DNA of 64,000 nt from Saccharofermentans sp. (GCA_024685385.1 JAIKVV010000081.1:34332-98331), one strand, 5' to 3'. Counted from the first letter of the stretch, positions 1-9,574 are shown. Notes: generated from the sequence alone by a model not told the origin. Numbers and translations: made by a program.

Positions 1-1447
1 GCACTTCGTCCATGGCGCCCGCCAGAGTGATGCCGGGTGTCATGGGTATCTTGGATGTTACTGAATTTATTATGTCCTGGCTCATTCCCATTACCCTGCC
101 GGTATCTCTCACGGCAGACCTTGCCGCAAGTGTTCCGAAAGTGATTACGTGAGCCACGCGGTCATCTCCGTATTTACTTCTGACATAATCTATTACGATC
201 TGCCGCTTGTCATCGGACATATCGATATCAAAGTCCGGCATCGAGACTCTCTCACTGTTAAGGAATCTCTCGAAAACAAGAGAATACATGATGGGATCAA
301 GACTCGTGATCCCGATCGCATAAGCTACGAGGGAGCCTGCGCCGGATCCTCTTCCCGGGCCCACCGGGACTCCGTGCTCTCTTGCATAAGAGATGAAATC
401 CGCAACGATCAGGAAATAGTCGGTATAACCCATGCCGTTTATAACGGATAACTCATATTTCAAACGTTCATAATATTCTTCCTGGGGCGCATGTATCCCG
501 TATTCGTCAAATCTCTTTGCAAGGCCTTCGTAGGAAAGATCTTCAAGATAAGTCTTGTTATCGGGATATTCTTCCGGAACTTCGAAAACAGGAAGATGGA
601 TCGTATCGAAATCGTAAGATGCATTACACATGGATGCGATCTTTCCCGTGTTATCTATTGCATCGGGAACGTTCGGGAAGAACTGCCTCATCTCGGTCTC
701 GGACTTCACATAGTAGTCATTGCCTTCCATCCTGAACCTGTCGGGATCGGATAATTCAGACCCTGTCTGAAGGCAGAGTAATATGTCCTGGACTTCGCTG
801 TCCGAAGGATAGATATAGTGGCAGTCTGCCGTTGCGACCAGAGGGATGCCGGTCTTGCGGGATATCCTGATGAGGGAAGAATTGACCTTGGCCTGTTCGG
901 GTGATGTATGGGCCTGTATCTCAAGGTAATAATTCCCTTCACCAAAGATCTTCTGATATTTAAGCGCGGCCTTCTCCGCTTCATCTTCCCTGTTGTCGAG
1001 TATCAGTTCCGAGAGTTTCCCTGCAAGGCAGCCCGAAAGACAGATGAGACCTTCGCTGTATTGAGACAACAGTTCCTCATCTATCCTGGGTTTCCTGTAA
1101 AAGCCTTCTATATATCCTGCAGACACGAGGATGTTGAGATTCTTAAGGCCCTCATTGTCCTTGGCAAGCAATATAAGGTGATTGTATATGCTCTGACCAG
1201 CAGGAGCGGGATTTTTATCGAAGCGGCTCTGAGGCGCGACATAGACTTCACAGCCTATAACGGGATGTATGCCTTTTGCAGTCATCTCCCGGTAGAAAGA
1301 TACCGTGCCGAACATGGAGCCGTGGTCCGTTATCGCGCAGGCATGCATATCGAGTTCGTTAAGCCTTGCCGCGAGATCCGGTATCCTTGCGACACCGTCA
1401 AGGAGCGAATATTCGGTATGAAGATGCAGATGTACAAACTCGCCCAT
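1..1447 (-). CDS. dnaE: DNA polymerase III alpha subunit, N-terminal part (cut by window edge)
   Basis: The replicative polymerase alpha subunit of the DnaE type. Translation from the ATG at 1447 gives MGEFVHLHLHTEYSLLDG, the PHP-domain opening of DnaE, then ITDHG, GPGRGSGAGSLVAYAIGIT and the catalytic PDFDID motif about 400 residues in. The reading frame stays open for 482 codons to the window edge, so the rest of the polymerase, the HhH and OB domains lie outside. The start sits 4 bases after the uvrB stop, with AAAGGG in the end of uvrB as ribosome binding site, so the two are probably co-transcribed. Identification is secure; only the C-terminal part is unseen. Confidence 0.96.
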   Translation of the reverse strand, partial: MGEFVHLHLHTEYSLLDGVARIPDLAARLNELDMHACAITDHGSMFGTVSFYREMTAKGIHPVIGCEVYVAPQSRFDKNPAPAGQSIYNHLILLAKDNEGLKNLNILVSAGYIEGFYRKPRIDEELLSQYSEGLICLSGCLAGKLSELILDNREDEAEKAALKYQKIFGEGNYYLEIQAHTSPEQAKVNSSLIRISRKTGIPLVATADCHYIYPSDSEVQDILLCLQTGSELSDPDRFRMEGNDYYVKSETEMRQFFPNVPDAIDNTGKIASMCNASYDFDTIHLPVFEVPEEYPDNKTYLEDLSYEGLAKRFDEYGIHAPQEEYYERLKYELSVINGMGYTDYFLIVADFISYAREHGVPVGPGRGSGAGSLVAYAIGITSLDPIMYSLVFERFLNSERVSMPDFDIDMSDDKRQIVIDYVRSKYGDDRVAHVITFGTLAARSAVRDTGRVMGMSQDIINSVTSKIPMTPGITLAGAMDEV

Positions 1448-1451
1448 ATCG

Positions 1452-3452
1452 TCAGCCCTTTATCATTATCAACACATCACGCAATTCTGCTGCCCGCTCG
1501 AATTCCAGTGATGATGCAGCCTTCTTCATATCCTTCTCCAAGCGCTCGATGAGAGCCTTGTCGTTGCGGTAACGGGAGGCATCTTCTTCGCCTGCGAGTA
1601 TCGCTTCGATATCGATCGCAGAAGATGTCTTATCCTTCCTTCTTGTCTTCTCCTCTTCTTCTTCGCGCGTCTCGAATCTTGAAGTCTTCTTGACTGTCAC
1701 GGGCACTATCCCGTGTTCTTCATTATACTCCATCTGTATCTTTCTTCTGCGGTTGGTCTCGGCCACGGCTCCCATCATGGAATCGGTGATCTCATCCGCA
1801 TAGAGGATACACCTGCCGTTAACGTTTCTTGCGCAGCGCCCGATGATCTGTATGAGCGATCTTTCGGAACGCAGGAAGCCTTCCTTATCCGCATCCAGTA
1901 TCATCAGAAGCGATACTTCCGGAAGGTCGATTCCTTCGCGGAGAAGATTGATACCTACTATGACATCAGTCTTGTCCTCACGGAGCTTATTTAAGATCTT
2001 CATCCTGTCCACAGTCTTGATATCCGAATGCAGATAATCGACACGGATGTTTTCCTGCTTTAAGAAATCCGTAAGGTCTTCAGCCATCTTCTTCGTAAGC
2101 GTAAGTATGAGTGATTTCTCGCCCTTGGCAGTATTGGCCTTGAGTTCAGACAGGATGTCTTCGATCTGCCCTTCAACGGGTCTTATGAAGATCTCAGGCT
2201 CCGTAAGTCCTGTCGGCCTTATGACCTGCTCAACCACCTGTTCGCTGTGTTCCTTCTCATATTCCGCGGGAGTTGCGCTGACATAGATGACGCTTCTGAG
2301 TTTCGATTCGAATTCCGAAAATATGAGAGGTCTGTTATCGAATGCGGAAGGCAGGCGGAAACCGTATTCCACAAGGGATTCCTTCCTTGCGTGGTCTCCT
2401 CTTTGCATTGCTCCTATCTGAGGTATGGTCTGGTGGGACTCATCTATGAATACGATGTAGTCTTCGGGGAAGAAGTCCATCAAAGTACAAGGCGCGCTTC
2501 CGGGTGCTCTTCCGGATATGTGCCTTGAATAGTTTTCGATGCCCTTGCAAAATCCCGTTTCCTTGAGCATGTCAAGGTCGTATAAAGTCCTCTGTTCGAG
2601 CCTGTAGGCTGCAACAGCCTTGCCTTCTTCTTTAAGTTCGGCGAGCCTTGAATCGAGTTCTTGGGCGATCGTCTCTTCTGCCCTTTCAAGCTTTGCTCTT
2701 CCGGCAGCATAGTGGGATGCCGGGAATATGTCAACGAAATCGACTTTGGCTACTGTCTTCATGTCGAGTATGTCGACATAGGATATCTGCTCTATCTCAT
2801 CTCCGAAAAAAGAAATCCTGATGAACACCTTATCCGAATCGGGGGTATAGACATCTATGTTGTCTCCCCTGCATCTTACCTCGCCTCTGTCGGGAGCGAA
2901 GTCATTTCTCCGGTACTGTATCTCGATAAGTGATGAAAGCACCTCATCCCTTGATATCTCCTGGCCCTTTTCGAGCGAGATGACGAGTGATTCATAGTCG
3001 CTCTTATCTCCTATGCCGTATATGCAGGATACGGATGCCACGATGATAACGTCCCTGCGGGTCAAAAGGTTCCTTGTGGCTTCATGCCTCATCCTGTCTA
3101 TCTCGCGGTTGGTGGAGCTGTCTTTTTCTATGTAAGTGTCAGTCGCGGAAATATATGCTTCCGGCTGATAGTAATCGTAATATGAAACGAAATATCCGAC
3201 TGCATTGTCGGGGAAGAGTTCCTTAAACTCAGCATAGAGCTGCCCTGCGAGTGTCTTGTTATGAGCTATTATCAAGGCCGGTCTTTCTGTCCTCGCGATA
3301 ACGTTGGCCATGGTAAAAGTCTTGCCCGATCCCGTAACGCCGAGCAAGGTCTGGCCCTTCATGCCGGATTCGATCCCCGCCACGAGCTTGTCGATCGCCT
3401 GCGGCTGGTCTCCCGAAGGTTTATAGTCGGATCTTAAATTATAGAGCCCCAT
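1452..3452 (-). CDS. uvrB: Excinuclease ABC subunit B
   Basis: UvrB, the damage-verifying helicase-like subunit of nucleotide excision repair, handed DNA by UvrA and recruiting UvrC. The 666 residues match the family length. Visible are the Walker A GVTGSGKT near residue 38, the damage-probing hairpin SYYDYYQPEAY near 90, the DESH Walker B box near 340, the helicase motif VIVGINLLREGIDLPEV and a C-terminal UVR helix pair (about 625-660) that binds UvrC. It starts 4 bases after the ABC ATPase stop and is followed at once by dnaE, giving a repair/replication pair at the end of this operon. The ribosome binding site is weak (GAAAAG), which suggests translational coupling. Confidence 0.98.
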   Translation of the reverse strand: MGLYNLRSDYKPSGDQPQAIDKLVAGIESGMKGQTLLGVTGSGKTFTMANVIARTERPALIIAHNKTLAGQLYAEFKELFPDNAVGYFVSYYDYYQPEAYISATDTYIEKDSSTNREIDRMRHEATRNLLTRRDVIIVASVSCIYGIGDKSDYESLVISLEKGQEISRDEVLSSLIEIQYRRNDFAPDRGEVRCRGDNIDVYTPDSDKVFIRISFFGDEIEQISYVDILDMKTVAKVDFVDIFPASHYAAGRAKLERAEETIAQELDSRLAELKEEGKAVAAYRLEQRTLYDLDMLKETGFCKGIENYSRHISGRAPGSAPCTLMDFFPEDYIVFIDESHQTIPQIGAMQRGDHARKESLVEYGFRLPSAFDNRPLIFSEFESKLRSVIYVSATPAEYEKEHSEQVVEQVIRPTGLTEPEIFIRPVEGQIEDILSELKANTAKGEKSLILTLTKKMAEDLTDFLKQENIRVDYLHSDIKTVDRMKILNKLREDKTDVIVGINLLREGIDLPEVSLLMILDADKEGFLRSERSLIQIIGRCARNVNGRCILYADEITDSMMGAVAETNRRRKIQMEYNEEHGIVPVTVKKTSRFETREEEEEKTRRKDKTSSAIDIEAILAGEEDASRYRNDKALIERLEKDMKKAASSLEFERAAELRDVLIMIKG

Positions 3453-3456
3453 CTTT

Positions 3457-4164
3457 TCAGCCGTCCAATCTTCCTTCCGTTATCTCGAAGAAGAGCTCGT
3501 CTAAGCTCTTCTCTCCTGCCTTCATGATATCAGTATTATGCCTTGTTGCGGCTATCTTGCCGTTCATCATGATATTTACAACATCCCATGTCTCTTCGAT
3601 CGTGTCGATCATGTGCGTGGATATGAGTATGGTCTTTCCCGCTGCCTTGAGTTCGTTGATCAGAGCTTTAAGTTCTTTGATCGCGTGCGGATCCAACCCC
3701 ACGAGCGGCTCGTCGAATATTATGACCGAGGGGTCGTGGATGAGGGCACAGCAAATGGACACCTTCTGCTGCATGCCCTTGGAAAGCTCCCTTCCGAGCT
3801 TGCGCCTCTTATCTCCCAGTTCGAATCTCTCTATCAGATCTTCCATGTATTGTTTGTTGTCGGACTTGTAGGCGCGCCTTATGAACTCCAGGTGCTCATC
3901 GATCGTCAATGTATCGTAGAGTGTGGGAACTTCCGGTACATAGCCCAGCTGTCTCTTGGCATCAAGATCCTTATTGGAAATGCCGTTGATCTCGATCGTT
4001 CCCGTAAACTGCAGCAAGCCTGCTATGCATTTTATTATCGTGGATTTGCCTGCGCCGTTGGGACCCAAGAGCACGCCCGTCTCACCGTCGTTCAGTCTGA
4101 AAGACAGTTCATCTATGGCAACAAGCTTCTTATATTTCTTAGTTACGTTTTCGACCGTCAGCAT
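3457..4164 (-). CDS. ABC transporter ATP-binding protein
   Basis: The nucleotide-binding subunit of an ABC exporter, expected to work with the membrane protein encoded just upstream. It shows Walker A LLGPNGAGKST, a signature region LSKGMQQKVS and Walker B VIIFDEPLVGLD followed by an ISTHM switch histidine, which is the pattern of ABC-2/drug-exporter ATPases. I place the start at the ATG at 4164 because AAAGGGG lies 7 bases before it and LTVENVTKKY is the usual family opening; an in-frame ATG at 4188 would reach back into the permease gene. Length is then 235 residues. The substrate cannot be told from the sequence. Confidence 0.9.
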   Translation of the reverse strand: MLTVENVTKKYKKLVAIDELSFRLNDGETGVLLGPNGAGKSTIIKCIAGLLQFTGTIEINGISNKDLDAKRQLGYVPEVPTLYDTLTIDEHLEFIRRAYKSDNKQYMEDLIERFELGDKRRKLGRELSKGMQQKVSICCALIHDPSVIIFDEPLVGLDPHAIKELKALINELKAAGKTILISTHMIDTIEETWDVVNIMMNGKIAATRHNTDIMKAGEKSLDELFFEITEGRLDG

Positions 4165-4177
4165 ATTTAATCCCCTT

Positions 4178-5803
4178 TCAGGCGTCAAATCTTTCGAGCA
4201 TGTATCTTGCGAATCTCAGAAGCAATAATACGACCAGGCCGTATATAACGGCAGACACGATATATCCCGCCGCCGTTGACAGATCCCAGGACATGGGTCC
4301 GGAAATCTTGGAAAACACGGGCAATATCAACTGTGAGAAGCCTTCCGTCAGGGATACTATCGTGATTATTATCGCGTATTTTACGACCAGGAGCGTATAT
4401 CTTCCCAGTTTCCTGAACAGCCTGACACAGACAAGAGAGAGCATCTCGCAGAAAAAGTCAAAAGATATCATCAGCACCACAAAGGCAAGGACCATCTTCC
4501 AGGTGACGACTTCCGGAGATGCTATATAGAGTATCCCTCCGCAAAGCAGCGAATCAAACAGTATCTCCGGTATCTCTGCTGCCACGGAAACAAAGAGTTT
4601 TTGACGGGGCTCCTCGGGGATCATGTAGATAAAAGGCCTGTTGAACTCAAGTATCGTCCTTCCGCCCGTGAATGCCACTGTATTGAATACCATGATAATC
4701 GCTACTGCCCCGGTCACCATCAGATGGGGGTATTCCTCAATTCCGTCAGAAGTCCTCGCGAGCAGGAGAAAACCTGCGCAGACCAGGCGGAAGAGGAATG
4801 CAGCCTGGTTAACAAAGAATATCCTGGAAGTCCTTATGTTTTCGAAAACATGTTTATGGAAGATGGCAGATAAGCCCCAGCCGTGCTTTAAGGTCTCCCT
4901 GCCGACCCTCGCGTCTACCGCAAGAGAAGTAGTGGCAAGATCCACGCCGGCTTTCCTTGCTTCCCTGAAATCATTTGCCCGCTGGGCCATGCTGCAGGCT
5001 CGGTCATAGTATTCATATTTACCGAAGATGAGAAGCGCCATAAACACGCCCACAAGAAGAACTGCCGCCATGGAACCCAACACAAACGGAATATAATTCC
5101 CGCCAAGGTGCCCCTCGTAAATAAACGAGGCCCATCCGGCAAAGGGAAAGGACCTTGCGGGCCATGCATGTCCCAGATAGATAACCAGTTCATCCGCTTT
5201 AATGTTGAGAATGTCCCTTACACTGACATGAAAGTGGGAAGTGATCATGTAAAGAAGAGTGATGATCAGGATTATGTGATATCCGAGAAATACGTATGAC
5301 GTAATGAAATACTTATTTCCTTCCGAAAAGAACACTGCCAGTACGACTCCGAGAAAATAGGCGATCAACATGATGACCAGACATAAGCCCAGCATCCAGA
5401 ACATATCGTATATATTCATGTCGAACATGACAGTTAATGTCAGAGCCTGGCAGGAAATGAACCAGAGAAAGAACAGCATTCCCAGAAATGCTTTCCCGAA
5501 AGGGACCATGACCACCTTGAACCTTGTAAAAGGCCCCGAGAAATGAAATGTGCAGTCTGCCATGGAATAGTTCATCGGAAACAGCCTGTTTCCCAATATA
5601 AAACCGAAGTCAAAAGCCGCAATGAGAACGATCTCTATTATGGATACGAGAAGGTCGTTATTCCGGCTCATCATCCTGAAAGAATATATGTCCATATTCT
5701 TCAGACTGTATATTCCCCAGATAAACGCGATCAGCCCGAGAGCGATCGCAACAGGTCTCCTCTTAAGAGAATGTACTGCCTTATACGCCGCGGGTGATAA
5801 CAT
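4178..5803 (-). CDS. ABC exporter membrane subunit (putative ABC_export family)
   Basis: A 541-residue integral membrane protein with about twelve hydrophobic segments and few charged loops, resembling the 'putative ABC exporter' membrane family of Firmicutes. Its stop lies 13 bases before the start of the ATPase gene, so the two very likely form one transporter. The start ATG lies inside the last 23 bases of the PAP2-like gene, an overlap that indicates translational coupling. I can support the transporter role from topology and the ATPase partner, not from a diagnostic motif; the cargo is unknown. Confidence 0.72.
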   Translation of the reverse strand: MLSPAAYKAVHSLKRRPVAIALGLIAFIWGIYSLKNMDIYSFRMMSRNNDLLVSIIEIVLIAAFDFGFILGNRLFPMNYSMADCTFHFSGPFTRFKVVMVPFGKAFLGMLFFLWFISCQALTLTVMFDMNIYDMFWMLGLCLVIMLIAYFLGVVLAVFFSEGNKYFITSYVFLGYHIILIITLLYMITSHFHVSVRDILNIKADELVIYLGHAWPARSFPFAGWASFIYEGHLGGNYIPFVLGSMAAVLLVGVFMALLIFGKYEYYDRACSMAQRANDFREARKAGVDLATTSLAVDARVGRETLKHGWGLSAIFHKHVFENIRTSRIFFVNQAAFLFRLVCAGFLLLARTSDGIEEYPHLMVTGAVAIIMVFNTVAFTGGRTILEFNRPFIYMIPEEPRQKLFVSVAAEIPEILFDSLLCGGILYIASPEVVTWKMVLAFVVLMISFDFFCEMLSLVCVRLFRKLGRYTLLVVKYAIIITIVSLTEGFSQLILPVFSKISGPMSWDLSTAAGYIVSAVIYGLVVLLLLRFARYMLERFDA

Positions 5804-6260
5804 AATAGACCACCGCTACAATGATTCCGAGAGCAAATCCCGCTATAACCTGCAGCGGGGTGTGTCCAATGAGCTCCTTAAGCTTCTCTTCTCCCGTAAC
5901 ATTCATATTGAACATCTTGTCGAGACTTAAGGTGAGGTCATTGATCTTCTTGGCCTGGATGCCGGTCTGGAGCCTTACGCCCATGGCATCGTGCATGACG
6001 ATTATGGCAAGGATGGCGGCGATCGCAAACTCAACGGAACCTACTCCGCAGATAAAGCCTGTCATGGTAGCAACGGAAGTAACCGTGGCAGAATGTCCGC
6101 TCGGCATGCCGCCGTCACCGAAGAGCCTCTCGATGCTGAACTTGCCTTCGGTTATGACATTATTGATGCACTTGAATACCTGAGCAATGAACCAGGCCAG
6201 AACGCCTGCTATGAGTATCTTATTTCCGAAAAGTTCGTAGCAAAAATCTCCGAATGTCAT
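5781..6260 (-). CDS. Divergent PAP2-family membrane protein (DUF212)
   Basis: A 159-residue membrane protein with the sequence GGMPSGHSATVTSVA and HDAMGVR, which is the core of the divergent PAP2 (DUF212) family related to lipid phosphatases. Classic PAP2 motifs are only partly kept (PSGHSA is present), so phosphatase activity is possible but unproven. There are about four membrane segments. A GGGAAG ribosome binding site precedes the ATG. It is the first gene of the operon running through the ABC exporter to uvrB and dnaE, with a promoter at 6315-6343. Confidence 0.85.
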   Translation of the reverse strand: MTFGDFCYELFGNKILIAGVLAWFIAQVFKCINNVITEGKFSIERLFGDGGMPSGHSATVTSVATMTGFICGVGSVEFAIAAILAIIVMHDAMGVRLQTGIQAKKINDLTLSLDKMFNMNVTGEEKLKELIGHTPLQVIAGFALGIIVAVVYYVITRGV

Positions 6261-6314
6261 GTTCTTCCCTATAGCTCCCGTCCGGGCGCTGCCGCCCTAA
6301 GTCTCACGGCTTTA

Positions 6315-6343
6315 ATTCTATCAGAAAACGCCCCTTTTGACGA
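6315..6343 (-). promoter_or_regulatory. Promoter of the PAP2-like/ABC/uvrB/dnaE operon
   Basis: On the minus strand, -35 TCGTCA (6343-6338), a 17-base spacer and -10 TAGAAT (6320-6315) preceded by TGA, an extended -10. It lies 55 bases before the PAP2-like start codon. Pattern match only. Confidence 0.55.
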
Positions 6344-6376
6344 TAACTAACGGTGACGATATTGTTAACAAACTGC

Positions 6377-7648
6377 TTATTCGAAGTAATCGAACTCTAG
6401 ATCGAAGATCTTGACCGTATCCCCTTCCTTGATACCCTTGGCCTTGAGCTCGTCTATGATGCCGGAATTGATAAGGGATCTCTGGAAAAAGGCCATTGAA
6501 TCGGTACTGTCGAAGTTTGTTGACTCGAGGACCGTCTTGATCCAGTCTCCCGTAACCTCGTAGACGGAGCCGTTCCTTACGATGTCGAACTTCTTCTTCT
6601 CTTCGAACTTATAGACCTTGGTGCCCTCATCGGGCTTATCGTGGATGACCGTCGGCGGGAGCTTGGATACTTCTTCCGTAACCTTGGCGGTAAGCTCCTT
6701 TATGCCGATATTGCCGGCAGCCGAGATCTTGAAGACCTCATAACCCTGACCTTCAACATATTCACAGAACATGTCGATGACCTCGGGGTCAGCCGAATCG
6801 ATCTTATTTGCAACGACGATCTGAGGTCGGGATGCCAGTTCCTCATTGAAAGCCTTAAGTTCCGCATTAATCGAATTGAAATCATCTATTGGATCACGCC
6901 CGTCAGCGCAGGATACGTCCACCACGTGAACAAGGAGCCTCGTCCTCTCGATATGGCGGAGGAAGTCGTGCCCCAGGCCCGCTCCGGCATGGGCATTTTC
7001 GATGATGCCCGGGATATCTGCGATTACATAGGACATGTCATAATCCGCAACAACACCCAGTACAGGTTCCAATGTGGTAAAAGGATAATCTGCGATCTTG
7101 GGCTTGGCGCGCGTCATGACCGACAGCAATGTGGACTTGCCCGCATTGGGATAACCTACGAGTCCGACATCCGCAATGAGCTTAAGTTCTATCGCGAGGT
7201 TAAGCTCTTCTCCGGGCCTTCCCGCCTGGGCGAATTCAGGCGCCTGTCTTACGGCATTGGCATAATGCATGTTGCCGAGGCCGCCTTTGCCGCCCTTTGC
7301 GACAACTTCCCTTTGACCGTCTTCAGTAAAATCACATATGAGCTTGCCCGTATCGGCGTTCTTAATGACCGTTCCCACGGGAACACCGATCTCCAGGTCA
7401 TCTCCCCTTTTACCGTACATCCTCTTGCTCTGACCCGAAACTCCGTTAGCGGCGACGAACTTGTGCTTGAACCTGAAAGGAGCAAGGCTCGTCAGCCTGG
7501 AAGTAGCAACGAATACCACATCACCGCCGTCCCCGCCGTCTCCGCCGTCGGGTCCGCCGTTGGTAACATACTTCTCCCTGTGGAAAGATACGGCTCCGTT
7601 TCCGCCGTCTCCTGCCTTTACATATATCTTCGAGTGGTCAATGAACAT
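6377..7648 (-). CDS. obgE: GTPase Obg/CgtA
   Basis: The essential ribosome-associated GTPase acting in 50S assembly and stress control. Three domains are visible in the 423 residues: the glycine-rich Obg fold at 1-155 (repeated GGDGGDGG-type turns), the G domain with GYPNAGKST near 165, the ADIPGIIE switch II and NKID, and the C-terminal OCT domain ending FDLEFDYFE, as found in Firmicutes Obg. GGAG lies 7 bases before the ATG. It follows rplU-prp-rpmA in the usual bacterial order, but an intrinsic-terminator-like hairpin sits between rpmA and this gene. Confidence 0.98.
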   Translation of the reverse strand: MFIDHSKIYVKAGDGGNGAVSFHREKYVTNGGPDGGDGGDGGDVVFVATSRLTSLAPFRFKHKFVAANGVSGQSKRMYGKRGDDLEIGVPVGTVIKNADTGKLICDFTEDGQREVVAKGGKGGLGNMHYANAVRQAPEFAQAGRPGEELNLAIELKLIADVGLVGYPNAGKSTLLSVMTRAKPKIADYPFTTLEPVLGVVADYDMSYVIADIPGIIENAHAGAGLGHDFLRHIERTRLLVHVVDVSCADGRDPIDDFNSINAELKAFNEELASRPQIVVANKIDSADPEVIDMFCEYVEGQGYEVFKISAAGNIGIKELTAKVTEEVSKLPPTVIHDKPDEGTKVYKFEEKKKFDIVRNGSVYEVTGDWIKTVLESTNFDSTDSMAFFQRSLINSGIIDELKAKGIKEGDTVKIFDLEFDYFE

Positions 7649-7664
7649 GAAGATTCTCCGTTTT

Positions 7665-7700
7665 TTTAAGAAAACAGCCTGCCAAAACTATAAGGCAGGC
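7665..7700 (-). terminator. Intrinsic terminator-like hairpin between rpmA and obgE
   Basis: On the minus strand the arms GCCTGCC and GGCAGGC (7700-7694 and 7683-7677) enclose a 10-base loop and are followed by TGTTTTCTT. This fits a Rho-independent terminator after rpmA. Because obgE has no obvious promoter of its own, readthrough is likely. Confidence 0.65.
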
Positions 7701-7730
7701 CGGTTTAATTCTTGCTCTGTTAAGTTAAGA

Positions 7731-8012
7731 TCAAGCTACAGGATATACAGAAACCTGCTTCTTGTCCTTACCCTTGTGCTCATACTTGACGGTACCGTCG
7801 ATAAGAGCAAAGAGAGTGTCATCGGATCCGATGCCGACATTGTTACCGGGATGGATCTTTGTGCCGCGCTGTCTGTAGATGATGTTGCCGGCGATAACGG
7901 ACTGGCCGTCACCCTTCTTTGCACCGAGTCTCTTGGATTCTGAGTCACGGCCGTTCTTGGTCGAACCCATACCCTTCTTATGAGCGAAAAGCTGTAAATT
8001 CATCTTGATCAT
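7731..8012 (-). CDS. rpmA: 50S ribosomal protein L27 (with cleavable N-terminus)
   Basis: Ribosomal protein L27, whose N-terminus reaches the peptidyl transferase centre. The protein begins [14 protein letters not shown]; the LQLF segment is the Firmicutes extension removed by the protease Prp between F9 and A10 to expose [20 protein letters not shown] and the rest are typical L27. GGAGG lies 7 bases upstream of the ATG at 8012, which settles the start and confirms that the extension is translated. The cognate protease gene is immediately upstream. Confidence 0.98.
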   Translation of the reverse strand: MIKMNLQLFAHKKGMGSTKNGRDSESKRLGAKKGDGQSVIAGNIIYRQRGTKIHPGNNVGIGSDDTLFALIDGTVKYEHKGKDKKQVSVYPVA

Positions 8013-8043
8013 GATTACACCTCCGTGTGCTTCATTCGTTTCC

Positions 8044-8415
8044 TTAGTCTTCTTTCGAGTGTATTATCTCGATATAAGTATTGCCTTCCTCATTGACCGA
8101 CGCCGCCAGGTTCATAAGTCCCAATTCAACGGTCCTCATAATGACCTGTGCCCGGTTCTTCGTGTCTTCGTCACCTTCCTCGGGAATCATTATCCTGACA
8201 TTTACGGATTCCGATCCCTCGTCAATGATCCTTAACACCTTCTCATCGTCATATCCGCATATATCGGTCAGTGCATAAGCTGCCGTATAGCATAATGTCG
8301 ATGCTCCCGCACAGATAATGTCATTACCTTCCTCGCCGTAGCCCGAATGTCCGGACATATAGATGGCGATTATATTGCAGGTGACCTTGTCCCGGTCAAC
8401 GATTACGGTGATCAT
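8044..8415 (-). CDS. prp: Ribosomal-processing cysteine protease Prp
   Basis: The cysteine protease that trims the N-terminus of L27. The 123-residue protein has the expected GHSGY (His23) and [11 protein letters not shown] (Cys35) catalytic motifs. It lies between rplU and rpmA, the standard Firmicutes arrangement. Its ATG overlaps the rplU stop by one base (TGATG), so it is probably translated by termination-reinitiation. The presence of an [10 protein letters not shown]27 substrate next door strongly supports the assignment. Confidence 0.95.
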   Translation of the reverse strand: MITVIVDRDKVTCNIIAIYMSGHSGYGEEGNDIICAGASTLCYTAAYALTDICGYDDEKVLRIIDEGSESVNVRIMIPEEGDEDTKNRAQVIMRTVELGLMNLAASVNEEGNTYIEIIHSKED

Positions 8416-8720
8416 CAGATGTTGATCGCCGTTACACGTACACGTGTGTAAGGCTGTCTGTGGCCTGTCTTACGGCGGTAACCCTTCTTGGGCTTGTACT
8501 TCATGACTGTAACCTTGCGGTTCTTGCCCTGGCTTACGATCTCGCCTGTAACAGTTGCCTTCAGATCTTCGCCGGCCTTCATGCCGTCGTCAGCGGATAC
8601 AGCAAGTACTTCTTCGAAAGTAACGGTATCACCAGCCTCGCCTTCGAGCTTCTCTACGAAGATCTCGTCGTCAACTGCAACCTTGTACTGCTTGCCGCCT
8701 GTCTTGATAACTGCGTACAT
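8415..8720 (-). CDS. rplU: 50S ribosomal protein L21
   Basis: Ribosomal protein L21, 101 residues, beginning [14 protein letters not shown] and ending with the [10 protein letters not shown] signature. AGGAGG stands 6-7 bases before the ATG. It is the first gene of the rplU-prp-rpmA(-obgE) operon, driven by the promoter at 8842-8870 and preceded by a leader of about 115 bases that may be an L21 autoregulatory element. Confidence 0.98.
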   Translation of the reverse strand: MYAVIKTGGKQYKVAVDDEIFVEKLEGEAGDTVTFEEVLAVSADDGMKAGEDLKATVTGEIVSQGKNRKVTVMKYKPKKGYRRKTGHRQPYTRVRVTAINI

Positions 8721-8836
8721 TTTGTGTCCTCCTGTTCATCCAGTCTCGCTGCTCCTGAGGCAGTGCAAACGCCCGTAAACATTATGTTTGACGTTGCGAA
8801 AAGCGCACGTTTAGAAGCCCCGCGCATGCGGTCACC
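8721..8836 (-). ncRNA. Probable L21 leader (5' UTR autoregulatory RNA)
   Basis: The transcript between the rplU promoter and the rplU start contains a short hairpin (CTGC-CTCAGGA-GCAG) followed by AGACTGGATGAACAGGAGG, similar in placement and closing sequence to the L21 leader RNAs known upstream of Firmicutes rplU genes. Assignment rests on position and this partial resemblance. Confidence 0.55.
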
Positions 8837-8841
8837 CGCAT

Positions 8842-8870
8842 ATACTACCAACATAGCCCTGATTTTGCAA
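8842..8870 (-). promoter_or_regulatory. Promoter of rplU-prp-rpmA operon
   Basis: -35 TTGCAA (8870-8865), a 17-base spacer and -10 TAGTAT (8847-8842) with TGG directly before it (extended -10). Optimal spacing and location upstream of a ribosomal operon make this one of the best promoters in the window. Confidence 0.8.
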
Positions 8871-8905
8871 GAGGAAAATGAATAAAACTGCAGTATTTAT
8901 ATGTA

Positions 8906-9565
8906 TTAATGCTTTTGAAGCGTTATCACACGGTTGCAGCAGTTTGCGACCTCATCATCATGAGTAACGATGACAAATGTCATTCCGAGCGTGGAATTCA
9001 GTTCGCGTATAAGATCGATGATCTCTTTCTCGGTCTCTGAATCCAGAGATCCTGTCGGCTCATCCGCAAGAACGAGCATGGGATCACTGATTATGGCACG
9101 GCCTATTGCTACACGCTGCTTCTCACCGCCTGACAATTTATCCGGGTAGGAATCGGCCAATTTCCTTATACCGAGCCTGTCAAGCACGGCATTTGTCCTG
9201 GAATTGCGTTCGGAACGCGGGAGTTTTGTTTCCCAAAGACCAAGTTCAACATTTTCGAATACAGTATAATCATTTATCAGAGCGAAATGCTGCAGTATCA
9301 TGCCTACACGGTTGCGGCGGAATTCTATTCCGTCCCTTGTGCTGCGGATATCAGTTTCTGTCCCGTCAAAAAGATACTTACCGCTGTCGGGATAGTCAAT
9401 ACCTGCAAGTATGTTCAGCAATGTTGTCTTGCCGCAGCCGCTCTTCCCCATAATGGCAACCAGTTCGCCTTTTTCGATCTTAAGCGACAGATCCTTATGG
9501 ACTATTGTTTCTTTGTTGCCTGTCTTGAAACTTTTACAGATGTTATCCAGTTCAATAAATGCCAT
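8906..9565 (-). CDS. ABC exporter ATP-binding protein, MacB/LolD/lactococcin-972 type
   Basis: A 219-residue nucleotide-binding subunit of the MacB/LolD class. It has Walker A GKSGCGKTT near residue 40, a Q-loop LQHFALINDYTVFENVELGL, signature LSGGEKQRVAIGRA and Walker B VLADEPTGSLD. The size and the EPTGSLD box match ATPases that serve FtsX-like permeases, including those of lactococcin-972-type bacteriocin loci. It lies 9 bases after the first permease and ends the four-gene locus. It should energise export, or extraction from the membrane, of a secreted peptide or lipoprotein; the small secreted protein encoded at 12033-12389 is the obvious candidate cargo. Confidence 0.88.
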   Translation of the reverse strand: MAFIELDNICKSFKTGNKETIVHKDLSLKIEKGELVAIMGKSGCGKTTLLNILAGIDYPDSGKYLFDGTETDIRSTRDGIEFRRNRVGMILQHFALINDYTVFENVELGLWETKLPRSERNSRTNAVLDRLGIRKLADSYPDKLSGGEKQRVAIGRAIISDPMLVLADEPTGSLDSETEKEIIDLIRELNSTLGMTFVIVTHDDEVANCCNRVITLQKH

Positions 9566-9574
9566 ATAAATCTC

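Noticed and set aside
6641..7669. Plus-strand frame of 342 residues across obgE
   Set aside because: Fully antisense of a certain gene (obgE), no start signals and no recognisable domain.
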